From the NCBI RefSeq assembly GCF_021155765.1, contig NC_060105.1:3658001-3722000 (forward strand): 64,000 bases of DNA, given 5' to 3'. The stretch is from Diprion similis. Its lineage: Eukaryota > Arthropoda > Insecta > Hymenoptera > Diprionidae. Position 1 is the first letter of the stretch. Every line of letters begins with the position of its first letter. This document shows positions 13,519 to 27,729 of the stretch, piece after piece. Position numbers and translations under genes: made by a program. The notes below the pieces were generated by a model. The model did not search any database. It was given only the letters and a program-made list of their open reading frames with translations, and had not been told where the DNA came from.

Positions 13519-14033
13519 CGCGTTATTCGATCTTACAATGTACAAATAAATTCTATAAAACTTATATCTATACAGACATCATCATTTCTCCATACGATAC
13601 AAATCCAAATACCTTAGTCAATCATATATTAGAAAATGAGACATAATTTCTACATCATGTTTAAAGATGAATGAAATATAGAGGATAATAATAATAATAA
13701 TAACAATAATAATGAGCTATATGTACAGTTTGTATATATATATATATATATATCATAATAAATGATATATCCATAAATCGTGGAATCATGGATGAAAGAA
13801 GAAAAGTTTAAAAGAGCAAATTTTCCTGTTGCAAAATTATTTTGCGATACGTGTATCGGTGAGTAAGTGTTAGTGTGCAGAATTTTCAGGAGGTATCGTT
13901 TGTCGCTGCTCAATGCGGGTTAGAATGATTAAACGTGAACGTGCTTATTCTACGGGTGCACGTCGCGTTTTTGTGGGCGTTTGTGTACATTTATTATACA
14001 CAAGTGTAATATTTTTAGCTTATACATATATAG

Positions 14034-14075
<42 letters not shown>

Positions 14076-16163
14076 TATGTATATTATATCACGGATATGG
14101 AAATGAAAGTTAGTCGCAAGACTGAGTCATCAAGTTTAACTAACTAATTGTAAGTAAGCAAGTAAGCAAGTAAGTAAGAACGACACGTGGTGGTTACTTG
14201 ATACGTTGGGAGAAATGACAACGATAGCATAAAACTTTCTTTTTTTCAGGAACATTTTTAAGATCAGCAACGAAGAATTACATTCCAGCTTATATACGAA
14301 TAGAAAGAGAAATAAAAAAAGTCTAGATTGAATTGTCCTTTTCCCCTGAAAAAATTCTGGGTAATTTTCCAAATTCTTTAGTTTTTTCTCTTCTCTTTTT
14401 CCGCGCGTTTTTCTCTCTAGTTTTTGAAAAGAAGAAAAAAAAACAAAATTGCCACGGCTGGGCCACCAACGATCCTTCAAATATATGCTGGTTGAGGTAA
14501 GATTAATTTTCGAGATAAAAAACTGCATTTCAAATTAACCGAGGCATGTATATATCAGGCATTAAACGTTGGAGTTAGAAGCAGGTATCCGTATAACGTG
14601 TACCTGTATTTGTGTATTTACCCAACTACCGCATACTTTGGTGAAAAGTAGAATAATAAGATTCGGTTTTTCGAAAGCTGAATTGCGCCGAGCCAACGCT
14701 GACCAAATTAGGAAACCGTAAAAATGGAATTTTTTCTTATACGTAAATTCAACCTACAGTATGTATCGTCGTCTACGTTACGAAATACGTACTACGTCGT
14801 GTAGGGGTAAAAAATTGGAATGTCCGATTTACGAAAAGACTAAAATATAGAATTTTCAAAGGCGTGAAAAGCTCTCGAAAGTCCGAGTCCAAATATAGAA
14901 AATCAAAAATACAGAAATTCCAGAAATATAAAATAAGATTAAAACATTACAAAGAGGAAAAATTTACAATTTGTATAAGATTCTACATTTTGGCGCATTC
15001 TATATTCTGATCTCTCCATTTTTCTCGACTTTTTACTTTTTTTTAAATCTATATATAATTTAGATTTTCGCTTCGTTGAAAATTTGATACTGTAGCCCTT
15101 CTACCCCCCCCCCCCCCCCCTTCCCCCTCCCCCCAATGTGTGTAAAAAAAAATAAAATAACACAAAATCAAACAGCTTACAGAATTTGAAAAAACATGAA
15201 CACTAACCCGACTTAAAGTGTAATATTTTCCATTGAATCATCGAATAAGTTGCAAACTTCACTTCTAATCACGTATGGAAATTATTGCCGAGCCGATCAC
15301 TCTTACTTTTTATCTCATCTGCGGCTTTTTTTTTCTCCTTTTGTCTTTTTACCAATCAAGCTGTTTTCAACCTATTGAAAAAGGAAAAAAAGAGTCAAAC
15401 TCGTTTCGTAACAACCGATTACTTCACTTCAACTTAATCATTCGCTTCAACTCGGTGGACATATTTTTTTTCTTTTAGGTTTTTTTTTTCTTTCCACGTG
15501 GGTAGATATACCGGGTCATTATATTCTGTCGATTCACCTTAAAAATTCCGATACGTAACGGAGGAAAAAAACAAAAACGACTTCGTGCGCAAAAAAAAAA
15601 AAACGAAAGAAAAAAAAAATCCACCAGCAAACTAAGACCGTCGGTCTCTGCTGCAAAGTTTCCGACTCGTAATAGGTGGTAAGAAAGAAGATTTATATTA
15701 AATAAATAAATTGAAAAAAAAAAAAAAACAATCAAAGAAATATAATAAAACATGAAAAATAAAATCGAGGGAGATATAAAAAAATAATAATAATAAACAA
15801 AAAGAAAAGAAAAGAAAACAATTCGACCCAACGACGAGTTCGCGTGGGCGGAAGTTAACGGTACACTCTCCTCTCTCCATAAATATATTATACGTATATA
15901 TTTATATGACCATTTTATATATATATATACATATATAGTATATTATATAGATACAACAGTTCGTGTCAATTTGCAATTATATATATATATAAATAGTGAA
16001 ACACTGTGTTGCACATCGTGCAGGCGTTGGCGAGGCTTGATAATAATAATGATATCCTCTTCATCTATATATATATATAATAGAGAATTTCGTTTAAAAA
16101 TTAGAATTTTTTCTAACGTATGTATTTGTTGATTAAATCGCTCATCTTGTTTAGTCATGAGAA

Positions 16164-16204
<41 letters not shown>

Positions 16205-17000
16205 TACATATATAGTACATATATAATATCTAGATAATTGTTGAATTATTATAGCACGGGATATATCCGTGCGATAAATCCGATCTCTTCGCAAATATTT
16301 CGCATCTGTAAATAATTTATACGTAATGATAAGTCTGCAGGCATGCAGCCGTAGAACGGATTTAATAAATAAAGCCAATTAAATAAAAATACTGAGAATC
16401 AAATCGAATACCGGAAGTGTTTAATTGCAGGCTAGCAATATTTTGGTACATGTATTAGTTACGAATGTAATAATATAAAATGTTATATATGTATTATTGG
16501 ATGCATTAAATCAGTTCGCGTCTGCTGTCGCTTCTTTGCAAGAATTGCAGGAATTACAGAGTAGATACATACTCTGCACATATTAATAGTCGGAAGTTCT
16601 ACGACCGGAACATTTTACCCGTTAATAATAATTACAAGTTTCTACGAGCATATATTTATGCATTTATACATTTATACGGAGCTCCAGTCTTCTCAATAAT
16701 TTCCGGTTAGCAGGCTACCTTTTTTTTATAATGTTCCTTAATCACACGATAGCTACATAGGTATATGCGTATACCAATAATGATATAATACGATATCTGG
16801 TCACGTTAAACGATCGGCGGAATTTATTCACGGTAAATAATAATTTCATCGTTGGATTGATATTTTTACGATGCGAGTAATTATAACGAGATTGATTTTT
16901 GTGTACCTGAGCGATTGGCGTCAAAAGATGAAATTTAAAATCCTTATAAGGTTATTGAAAAATCGTTGTTTCGCCAATTTGTGATTGTCTGAAATTCGGT

Positions 17001-17035
<35 letters not shown>

Positions 17036-20000
17036 AAGATGAAAAAATAATAAAATAGTAATAAAACAAACACACGCAAAATTTTAATACAAATTCTGCA
17101 TGATCAAATTCGTTCATAAAATTACGAAAATAAAAATTGATACTATTTGCAAAATTATCGTTATACACCAATTAACCTCGGTGACTTAAAAAAACCTCGT
17201 GTCGATGAAAATGGGCGACAATAATTTTTCGTATTTTAATGAAATGAATAATCGTAAAAATTGATTTTTTTTTTTTTTTTTTTTCTTATTATTCTTTCAC
17301 TTCTATTTCTCTGTTTAATACACGCCGAGGCGCCGGACGTAAAAAACGATTAAATAAACCACTGAATGGCGTTTATAAATAATATATGCCAGTCGGTCAA
17401 TCGGTGCGGCTAATAGCTCACCGCTGAAATGAAGCTATCGAGATCGGTACCGTTACAATATAATCCTTTGGTCGAGTAACCTCGGTTCCTACTGCTGCTC
17501 CGAGCTTACTTATTGTTAGTTGATACTTGATGCCAACCTTATGCCTTCCTATACCTAAAGCTGACTTACGATTAGCTATACTGCACCAAAGATCATTCCA
17601 AAAGATTAATAAGTTCGTTCTTTTTTTTCTCCTAATTTTTTCTTTCTCTTCATTCTCTAATTTTTTTTAATTTTTTTTCAAATTGTTTAGATGAATTTTA
17701 AAAGAAATGAGTGTGTGTGTGAGAGAGAGGGGGGGGGGGGGGGGGGGAAGGGAAGTGCACGAGTATAAAATATACACCGCGGTGATTGTAATGAGAGAAA
17801 TTAAACTCTCGCAAGGAATAATCATTTTTTTTTTTTACACTACCTTTTTTACGTATTTAATTTTCGATTACTCAAACGACGAATTAGTGGGACAACGACG
17901 ATCAGATTTACCGAATCGATTTAGGTCCTACGCTTCACTTGTGTGTCTATTACCCATTTATCATTTTGAAATTACTCATTTAACCTACTCTACATACTCT
18001 CTGATTTGATTCAATCAGTTCTATCTTTATTTTTTCTTCTCCTGCTTCATAATTATTTTTTTTTTTTCATTTTTTCTCTTTATTAATTGTCTGCAGTGTA
18101 ACAGCTAAATTAATAATCATTCAACCAAATTATAACTCCCGGTAATGAGAAAATAACAGATAAACTAAGTATATAAATAAATTATTAATAACCCGGAGAG
18201 AAGGAGAAAAAAAAAAACAAATTTGCAATGCACAACAGGTATTGTAGTTATCGAAAAAAAACACGAAGGTTATAAAAAAAAAAAATGTAAACGCTTTGAC
18301 GCAATACTATTGTGCACGTATATTGTATTATACGAATAATAACTGATCAAAAATAATACACATATGTCTCAAGCAAACAAAGGAAGATTTTTTATCCCAA
18401 AATCACCGGCATTTTATCTGTCATAGTCTAGCCCAGCAGGATTCTGAATAATTGCTTCAATCGTTCAATTGTCATACGGTAGAAGACACTTTACATACGT
18501 ATTTAAGATATTATATATACAATGTACGTGTGATAGACAGTAGATATTGTACATAATATGTAAGACGTGAAATATTGTTCAATTTTCGGCAGAATATTTT
18601 ATAGTTTAAAAAAAAAAGATCGTCGGTGAAACACTTTGTACACATTTTACACATATATCATTAGAAAACTCTTGACGGTTAAGCAAGTAAGTCATGAACC
18701 TGTACGTGTACAGGAATACTTGAGATTCGTAAACTAAATTCCACTTTTTCTCTGTGCCTTAAAAGAAAATTAAACAAGTTTGAGAAAAAAAAAAAAAAAA
18801 AAAACCGGATATACAGGAGAAGAAAAAAAAAAATTAAAAATAAAAATAATACGTCGAGAAAACGATACGAGGAATTTTATTATAATCGATAATCACTGTA
18901 ATTTAATTCTCATCATTGCAATGCAAAAAATTTTATCAAGATGTGAATAAAAATGAAAATATTTAGAGAAAAAAAAATAATCGAAGAATAGGATTTTAAT
19001 GAAATTACATTAACTAGAAATCACGTGTTCGACGCAAGTCTTACGATAATTTAAGAGGAACTGAATTATTCATTCTCTCTTCATGCTTCATTCTACGACG
19101 ATCATTGAGTTAATCGTGAAGGTTTGTGGCAACGAGGATGCACTCAAAGAATACGTGATACATGCATACACATGACATTCATACACAGAGAGAGAGAGGC
19201 TTGAGTGGGTCGTTGACGTTCTAAAATAATGAATATATATTTATATATATATATCAACGCATACATATAAGTACATACTACCTACAATATCCATTTATAC
19301 GCTAACCTATTCTTGAATATAATGATATGCGTTTTACATTCGTAGGTATATGGCACACCTACGCGCAAATTATGCGCAAAATCTCCCCCCCCCCCCTCCT
19401 CTCCAGCCTCCCCCTCTTCCGCGTGGCGTGTTCATTCATTCAAGGAAATTTCTGTCGTAACACATTATACGCATTATTGTATGTATACACGTGGTTAATA
19501 CTTGTTTATTTTGTCCGAAAACAACGAAAAGATCAACAAAAAAAAACCATCGCATCTAAAGTGTAAGCCAAATTCACATCAATGTTCAAAATCTGTCTCT
19601 GATTTTTTATAAATAAAGATTTAGGTATCCGTTCGACGTTAATTATGCGGAAAATTTTATTCGTAAGAATTAAACCAATGACATATATCAGGGGATACTT
19701 GTTCGAAATATTTTTACCGATTGATTAATGAATCATGAATTATCATCAAAGTATAATAACTTGAATTCTTTTTTCTCTTATTTTCACTTCGTTATTAAAG
19801 AGCTGCTGATACATTATTCACCAATTTTTCCATCGTTGAATCAGCGTCTCTGACGATCCTGACTGGTGTTTGAAAAGAGGGGCAAATTTTTTTTTTTCTA
19901 AATCAGTATAAAAAAAAAAAAAGGAAACGAAATAAAAAATGAAACAAACTTCAAATGTAGCAACGAAAAAAAAGAGGTCGCACAGTTCGCGATGTTGAAA

Positions 20001-20350
20001 TCATGATTAGCCGATCTTGAGCGTCACTCCGTGTGAGTAAGAGGGTCGGTCGTCTCGTGCTTCGAGCCTAAGCAAGACTTACAAGTATTATATCTTAAGT
20101 TAGACATTATTATGTACCGTATAATAAAAACAACATATTCTGGGGATTTTAAAGTTGCTTCTTTTGGTACTGCTGCACGATGCTAATTAAAATGAAAATT
20201 AAAACGGTCACAGAAGTTTATGTACCTACACGGTTTTACGGTACTTATACTTTTGTCATGATGAACACATTAACACTTTCATATTCACAGTCGGATGCTC
20301 AGCGTCGTACACAGTCTTACTATCACAGTTAATTTTCAGTTTCAAATGAT
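12172..20350. other. Non-coding AT-rich region with microsatellites
   Basis: No credible gene. Repeats include TTTC and TTC tracts (about 12,205-12,280), an ATG tract (about 13,462-13,518), TA tracts (near 13,736, 14,040, 16,170 and 17,010), a run of 17 C (15,104-15,120), and a run of 19 G (17,729-17,747) after GT and GA tracts. The 171-residue minus-strand frame at 13,030-13,545 is created by the ATG repeat (poly-Ile). A degenerate AAATTCC-rich block lies at about 14,815-14,950. Confidence 0.55.
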
Positions 20351-20384
20351 CTTTGTTATTTCGTAAAAGACCAAAAACCCTCGA

Positions 20385-20641
20385 GTAACAAGTTTCGATC
20401 ATGCAGAATCATCGAGTTTTGATAGTTTTTTGCTTTTACATCCATCATGTTGGATCCGCCATATTGGATTTAGAAATAATTAAATTAGGACTTCAGATTC
20501 GTGATCAACGAGCCCCAAAACCCGTCTGAAGTTACAAAATTCGGCCCAAAATCTTGTATTAAAGAACTTATGACTGAAAGGATTGACACCAGGGTGTCTC
20601 TTATTTAGGATGTTGACGAATTTTTGCCGCCCCATCCCTCA
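20385..20641. repeat. Probable dispersed repeat (TE-derived)
   Basis: It contains the words ATGTTGGATCCGCCATATTGG and GTGATCAACGAGCCCCAAAA, which resemble a repeat texture common in insect genomes. It abuts the foldback element that starts at about 20,642, so the two may belong to one composite insertion. The identification is from memory of the word pattern only. Confidence 0.35.
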
Positions 20642-21170
20642 AATCAACTTTAAATAATTAGAAAACAATTGCCTAATTTTTTAAAATTCTTACCTCAACT
20701 CTAAGATTCGAAATTTCTTATGAAAATAAAATGTGAAAAACTTTTTTTCTCAGTATATATTTTATTGTAAAAGTAATAATGTTAAAAAAAATTTTGTAAC
20801 CGTGAAGTTTTATTCGTCATTAGTGATACTATCTGAGAAAAAATTTCCATACGCATCTCACGCAATCTCGACGAATTGCACACCCTCGAAATCTGACTTT
20901 TTTTTTGCATATTTAGAGTAAATTCAATTCGTCTAAATTTACTAGTATCGTGACGTAAATTTTTTCACAGATAATATCACTAATGCTCACTAAAACCTCT
21001 TAGTTAAAATTTTTTTAAAAATATTATTACTCTCGCAACAAAATATATATACCAAAGAAACAAGTTTTTCCCATGTTACTTGTGTATCACAAATTAGCAG
21101 ACTATTCCAGAGTTGAGGTAAAAATCTGAAAAAATTATTCAATTGTTTTATAATTATTTGAAATTGATTA
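20642..21170. mobile_element. Third foldback element, about 530 bp palindrome
   Basis: The left arm starts AATCAACTTTAAATAATTA and the right arm complement reads AATCAATTTCAAATAATTA. The arms share ACAATTG, TTACCTCAACTCT, GAAAAACTT, a TATATAT word, AGTAATAAT, and CATTAGTGATA before a centre near 20,905. Identity is lower than in the other two foldbacks. No clear target duplication or transposase frame is visible, so the exact ends are provisional. Confidence 0.65.
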
Positions 21171-24100
21171 CTAATTATCTTATCTCATCTCATCTCATGT
21201 CTTCTTTGCAGATGTCCTCCTTCGAGGACCGGTCCTATCCCATGACCTCCCGGACCCACGAAACAACAACGCATATACATATAGATACACACATACATAC
21301 AGACATATGAAAATGCTCGAGGCAAGCCCTTCTTGACTTCATATGTAAGTCAGTGTGCCGACTCTCCGCATCGGCTTCCTGCTGCCAATATTTTCTTTGA
21401 CGGTGACTAGTCACTATCATCATTGACATTGACACGCTCTCGCCGATATAAACGATCCACCGAACAATTTCCAGCTGCATTTCATTCGGAAGATCGAAAA
21501 TCCAAATCATAAAAAAAGAAAAAAGAAATAAAATATTTTCACACGAAATAATAGAGCGTCATATATATATATTTATATAGTACCTAGATAATAAATTAGA
21601 TAAACGTCGTCGTGACATTTCGAAGAAATTGTTCACATTATCTCGTAGATAAAACGATCGTATTATTATACTTTCGTTACGTTTATGCGATAAACTTTTT
21701 TAATCACTCGTTATACTAGTTTTTATCTCGTCACTATTTCTGGGTCATACTATAGTTAAGAGAAAAGAGAAAATCTCGGGGAAAAAAATTTAATTTAAAA
21801 CGTACCTATTCGTCTACTATCTATTACAATATACATATATGTATATATTATTAGTCAAAACGTCTAGTGCAGAAGAGCAGTGCAAATCGAGTGATAAACG
21901 AGGCTGCTTGAGATCCTGACGTGAAACTGACGTATCCGGTGGTAGTCTTATACATATATATATACATGGCCTTCGATATATTATATCTTCTATATCACAC
22001 CCAATGTGTAATATTATACATATATATATACACCATTCCGCGATCTGGATTTAATGTCGTCTTATTAATCAAATACATGGCAGACACAATTAACAAGCGC
22101 GTAAAAATGATAAAAAAAATTTTCTCTTCCATTGGACTTTCTTTGAACGTCTATCCTTAAATTTCTGTTTCAATAAGTTATAAACGACATTCGAGTCAGC
22201 TGCATGATAACAAGATTACTAAATTACAGGTATATTAACTACGCCTAGTGTATGGCGATATAAATCCGCGTGCAGCATTTTTTTTTTTTTTTTTTTTTTC
22301 TATTATCACATATAGTCGAGATATATATATACATATTTTTTTTTATTTTTGTTTGTTTTGTTAAAGTATTATTATACATGTAAAATGTCAGGAAGTGATC
22401 TCCGCGCCTTTATGGTAGGTATAATAAATAAAAACTAAAAGCCCGTGTAGGTAATATAACGTAGTTTCATAAACGGAATTAATTGGACGTGTGTCGAGAG
22501 AAATGAGCTGGATACTCGCAGGATTAAGTCCACTGTCTTATCATGCATGTGCCCCAACCACATCACATAAACCCCCTGACACCAAGCGTCGAGATAATCG
22601 TACAACGCTTGCAACGTGGGCTTCGCAGCAGGTGTCACGTGCTCAAGCTCAACGACTTGCAATATTAACTCACGTTGTGTGGTTTTGCTCGTATTGCAAT
22701 AAGCTCGCGGAGAAACGTGTTAATTGCCTCCATGGTTTTAAGGAGAAATTCACAAACTGTCGCGATATTAATAAAAGAAACGAGAAATGAACGCGAAAAA
22801 AGTCGGATGAATTTATCACAATTGGACGGATCAATTTTTCGCATGTTTAATCGTTTTGTTTCGTGTTTTGAAAAGTTCCGAAAGCGCCTGATTCTCAATT
22901 ATCATTTGGTGGCGAAACTTGAAATGAAGAAATCAAACTTTGAGAAAATGATAAAGTTTTGAATGGACACAAAAATTCCGAAATGCAACATTTCGAAGAT
23001 TCAAATTACGATAGAGAAAAATTCTGAAGAATAAAATTTTGATAGAGCAAAATTCCGAAAATTGAAATATACTATCACAGCGACGTTTATTTACCGAGTG
23101 GATGTAAAAATTGAGTGAAATCGAAAATCGGAATGACCAGGATTCGTAACGTAAAAGTATCGAAACTCGAAAACAAAGAAAGATGAAAGCGGTGTTGAAA
23201 TTCGTTCAAGATAAAAATTGGTTGAACTGAAAATTTTCAGTAAATCAGAATTTCAATGTTCCACATTTATAAACTTTCTCTTCGAATTTATGCCTTTCCG
23301 GGCATATCGTTTTTTCAAAAAATTCGGAATTCGGTGCCTTCAAAACTTTTCAAATTCGGAATTTCAATCTCGGCCCAATTAAATCATCATTACAACAATT
23401 TTTAGTGCGTATTAATTCGACTTTTTTTTTTTTTTTTTTGTCATTATAATACGTCTGGATAAATTATATATATAAACAATGTATAATACCGATTAGAAAT
23501 AATATTGAGCATGCGTGTGCAGTCGGAGTCGTGCGTTTCTCGAAGCAATTAAGGAAGAAAAAGGCGCAGGGCGTCGACAGGAACAACCAAAGGTCCCTCG
23601 ACCTGTGTTGAATACAAAATACCAAAAACGAGCCGGACGGTACAAAGTGAAAGAAGGGAAATAAAAAAAAGAAAGGAGGAAAAGAGAGGAGGAAATAAAG
23701 AACCGCTCGTTTCTTCGACGCGACGTTGAATTAATACCTGCATGACCTCTCTTCCGGTCCACTCATCACGCGACCTTTGTTAACGTTATGCGTGGATTAT
23801 TTACGACATTCGGTTAACGTAAGTATAAAATTGAAAATCCTTAACCCCCCTTTTTTTTTATCTTATTTCTTAAGCATTTGCTTAATTAATTAATGTACAA
23901 TTGATTTTTAATTAAATAGCATTATAAATGTATTATCAAAGGCATCAACGAAGTTACGTTGTGTGAAGTAAAAAAATAAAAATAAAAATAAGCTGTCTTG
24001 TAATCGACCAAATAGGTATATATATATATGTACGGATTTTTTTTTTTTTTTTTTTTTTACCATTCAAAAGAAATTTGGAATGAAAAATTGATATATCTAA

Positions 24101-27100
24101 AGTTGTTTTTATAATTTCTTTGATTTTTTTTTCTCCCATTTTCTTTTATGCTTATTGTTCTTTGAACCTTTACAGAACTCAGGTATTTCGTATTTTAGTG
24201 AATGTAAGCGTCGTTGCAGCAATGCAGGAAGCATAAAATCCGCTCTACTCGCTCAACTTTACTACGTGAAGTGCATCGATCAGCTCTGATTGTGCAGAGC
24301 CTTCAATTACACTATTACACAGTATATATATATACATATACATATATATATACAGCTGCAATTAAATGCGACCTCGATTAACGGTGAACGATCTTTATAG
24401 AGGAGGCGTGCTATTTAGTTAAATACATATATATATATACACAGTAAAATTCTCTTCTCGCCGTTATACTTCTTTTCATTGCAATTATTGCAAAGTACAT
24501 CGCACTTGGATTATGTTTGAATGTAAAATCCGAACAATATACGCTCAAATTATTATACTACAGTCGTTCAGTAATGAAAAAAGAAAAAAGAAAAAAAAAA
24601 AAAAAAAAGAAAACAATTTTTTTTTTTCCGAACGTCCCCCTTTGAACCCTAGAAGTTTCACTGGAGTCAATTTTCGATCAGAGCAGTCTTTTTCGAGATA
24701 AATCAGATGGTACTTTAAAACGGGACACCCGGTATAATTCAAGAAACACGGAATTACATTCTGAGAGTTTATACAGGCAGGCAACGTACGAAGCTGTTTG
24801 AAATTTCCTTACAATTTCCACGTCTGTTGGGATAATTTTCATTGTCGTAGAAAATTTTCTACATAATATGTACCTACTAGAAACACAATCGTTATTATAC
24901 GATTCGCAGTTATAAGACCGGTTTAAATAAATCTTAGATAACAACAATATACGATCAGCAAAGATTAGATACGACATACAACATGAAGTGTGTACAAAGG
25001 TGTTTCGCCACTTGAAATTTCGAGTCAATTTACCATACCTACATCGTCATTCTCACAATCAATCGATCAGCAGATCTTTAGCAGCACCCCGATATCAGCA
25101 AGCTTCAAAATAGTAAATACCTGATCAACACTTTCGAGTTTAACGTACAATCCGATAGTCGATCATCATACACAAACAACAATAAAACACGCAGTCGAAA
25201 ATTTCAAAGTAAAATGATGCATCTATGCATCATGATCTAGGTAGACAGTTTTCTGAGCTGATACTTGTTACTATTAGGAGTAAATGATTATACGCCGAAA
25301 GATCGGTAGAGTGACTCGGTCATTTTTTGTTACATATATATATATATATGTCTGTGTGTGTGTGTGTGTTCTCTCAAGGAAAACAAATTCAACGGTCAAA
25401 TTGCTTCAAATTATACACACCCAGATGTGGTTCAAGTCGATACGGGATATTAAATAGAGCATGATTGCTGCAGTATTCACGCAGAAATGGTACGTAAAAT
25501 AAGAAGGAGAGAGAGAGAGAGAGAGAGAGAAAGAAAATGAAAAATAAGAGTAAATTTGTAAAATAAAATGTAGATAAAACGAAAGAAAAAAAAAAAAAGA
25601 ATTGAAGGGACCGAGGAACGCGCGAAACAGCTATGCAGCGTGTAAACAGAGTTTTTTTTTCAATTTGCTTAGTTTTATTTATAAAATAAAGCAATAAAAT
25701 GCATATCGTCAAGGATAGAATAGTCAACGATGCATAACCGCGCTTTTCATTGTGAATAATATAATCGACGTACTTGCAATACAATTGTTTTGATTATCAT
25801 TACGTGAAATACAAGTTGTAATGAAGAAAAAAAAGTTTAAACAAGAAAATAAACAAACAGACAAAAAAAAAAAAAAAAAAAAACAGGTGACCTCAAAACA
25901 CGACGTCTATAAAACTCGTCTATATAACAGTGAAATTCGTCTTATAGGTACTCACCGTAAAATTTACAATCTTATAACGACAACGATTGTTTTATTTGTG
26001 AGACAAAATTTTCGTGTACAGATAGTTATAGGATTTTTCATTTCAACAAATCGATGAAAATCGTTAAACGTAATATAATAAAACACACCGTTGATAAACT
26101 GTAAATAGAAGAGAGGAAACGGAAAAAAAAAAAAATGAAAAATTGAAGAAAATTCTTGAAAATAGGATAAAAGATGAAGGCTGCTGATAACGAGTCGAGA
26201 AAGTGTATAATTTACGCGTAATTTCAACATGTAGAGTAAAAATAATGGCAAAGCAGCAGCAGCTCGATCAAGATTATATTCCAAAAAACGACGGAAAGAC
26301 GGACTTGCGGTGGTCAAAGTAGATCATTTTATTTTCATTCCGCATCAGAAATCCAGGTAGGTATAACCTGCAGAGTAAGTGTGAAAGAATAAACGACCGG
26401 AAGTTGATACCGTCAAGTGAAACTGTCCAACCTCAGCTTCACCATTATTATAATAATAACGAGATCGAATATGAAACGCGAGAAAACCCGCAGGAGGGCG
26501 ATAATTGCATGAATGTTTGTATTTAAAATGATATCCGTAATAAAGTAAAAAATTTCAAATTTCGCACTGCACTCAATAAATTGCGATATTTTAAAAATTT
26601 TAATTATATATTAAAATAGAAATTCATCAACGTCCAGATTTATATTTAATATATAAACTCTTTGTTTCACATCGTGCAGAATTTATGGTTTTAGAAATTG
26701 CGAAAAAGCGCGATAAATAAAATGAACGAGAGGGAAGAAATAGAATATAAAAATAATAATAATTAATAATAATTAACAATAATAATAATATAGATTGTTC
26801 TCAAATAGTGCACTGCACAAGACGTAACCAGCTTTCTACAAAGTTCCCCCGCGCATGATTTGACGTTCGCAAGAAAAGAACGCTTCACGCGCACACTGCG
26901 GTAAGAACAAAACAAGAAAGGGACAAAAAAAAAAAAAAAAAAGACGAAAAGAAAACCAGAAAAACGAGAAAAAAAACTCCTTATCGTCGATGATCGTTGC
27001 TTCTTTAACGAACCGAATCGCGTCACGTTTTGAGCCTAAATTTAAACCGAGAAAATCTTCACAAGCGTGTAATAGTTGTCTTGCCGAAGAAGAATGCGAA

Positions 27101-27202
27101 AAGCAAAAACAACCGTGTAAAGCAAAAACATTTCTCTTGGCAGAGGAAGTTGGTGAAAATTAGAACTTAAAAGGAACAAAGTATATCCTGCCAAAACTAT
27201 CC

Positions 27203-27234
<32 letters not shown>

Positions 27235-27679
27235 TACATACAATAGAAAAATTGCACTCGTCTGTGAATTCTCGATTATTTTAAACACAGCAAATTATAT
27301 AATGAATTTTTTTTTTTTTTTTTTTTTTTTTTTGTTGCATGTCTCGGTATCGTAAAATTATATAAATATTATAATGATATATACAGAGTATGTATTGAGA
27401 ATATCTCTATAATAAATGCAGTAAAAGTGTGAAACTTGATTTGATATAAATAGCAGCGGCAGGAATTTTTATGATATCCGCGCGTGTGAATCGTGTTCTA
27501 CAGATAATGCATGACGCGATTATAATTTTCTCTCATAATTGTTACATTATACACACAGACTATAAATATGTGCACAGTAAATTGTGGGTATAAATCGACG
27601 CAATAGCGCAGCTGCAGGCTATACATATACGTTCAAATACATGTTTGCCACGTTCCTGCAGTATTTTTTCGCACGAAAT

Positions 27680-27729
<50 letters not shown>

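Noticed and set aside
13030..13545. 171-residue minus-strand ORF
   Set aside because: It is created by the ATG trinucleotide tract (poly-Ile) and a GTC tract (poly-Asp) and has no conserved core.
21235..21510. Minus-strand ORF with an F-box-like start (LPNEMQLEIVRW)
   Set aside because: Only a dozen residues resemble an F-box; the rest is low complexity from ACATAC repeats, with no splice partners.
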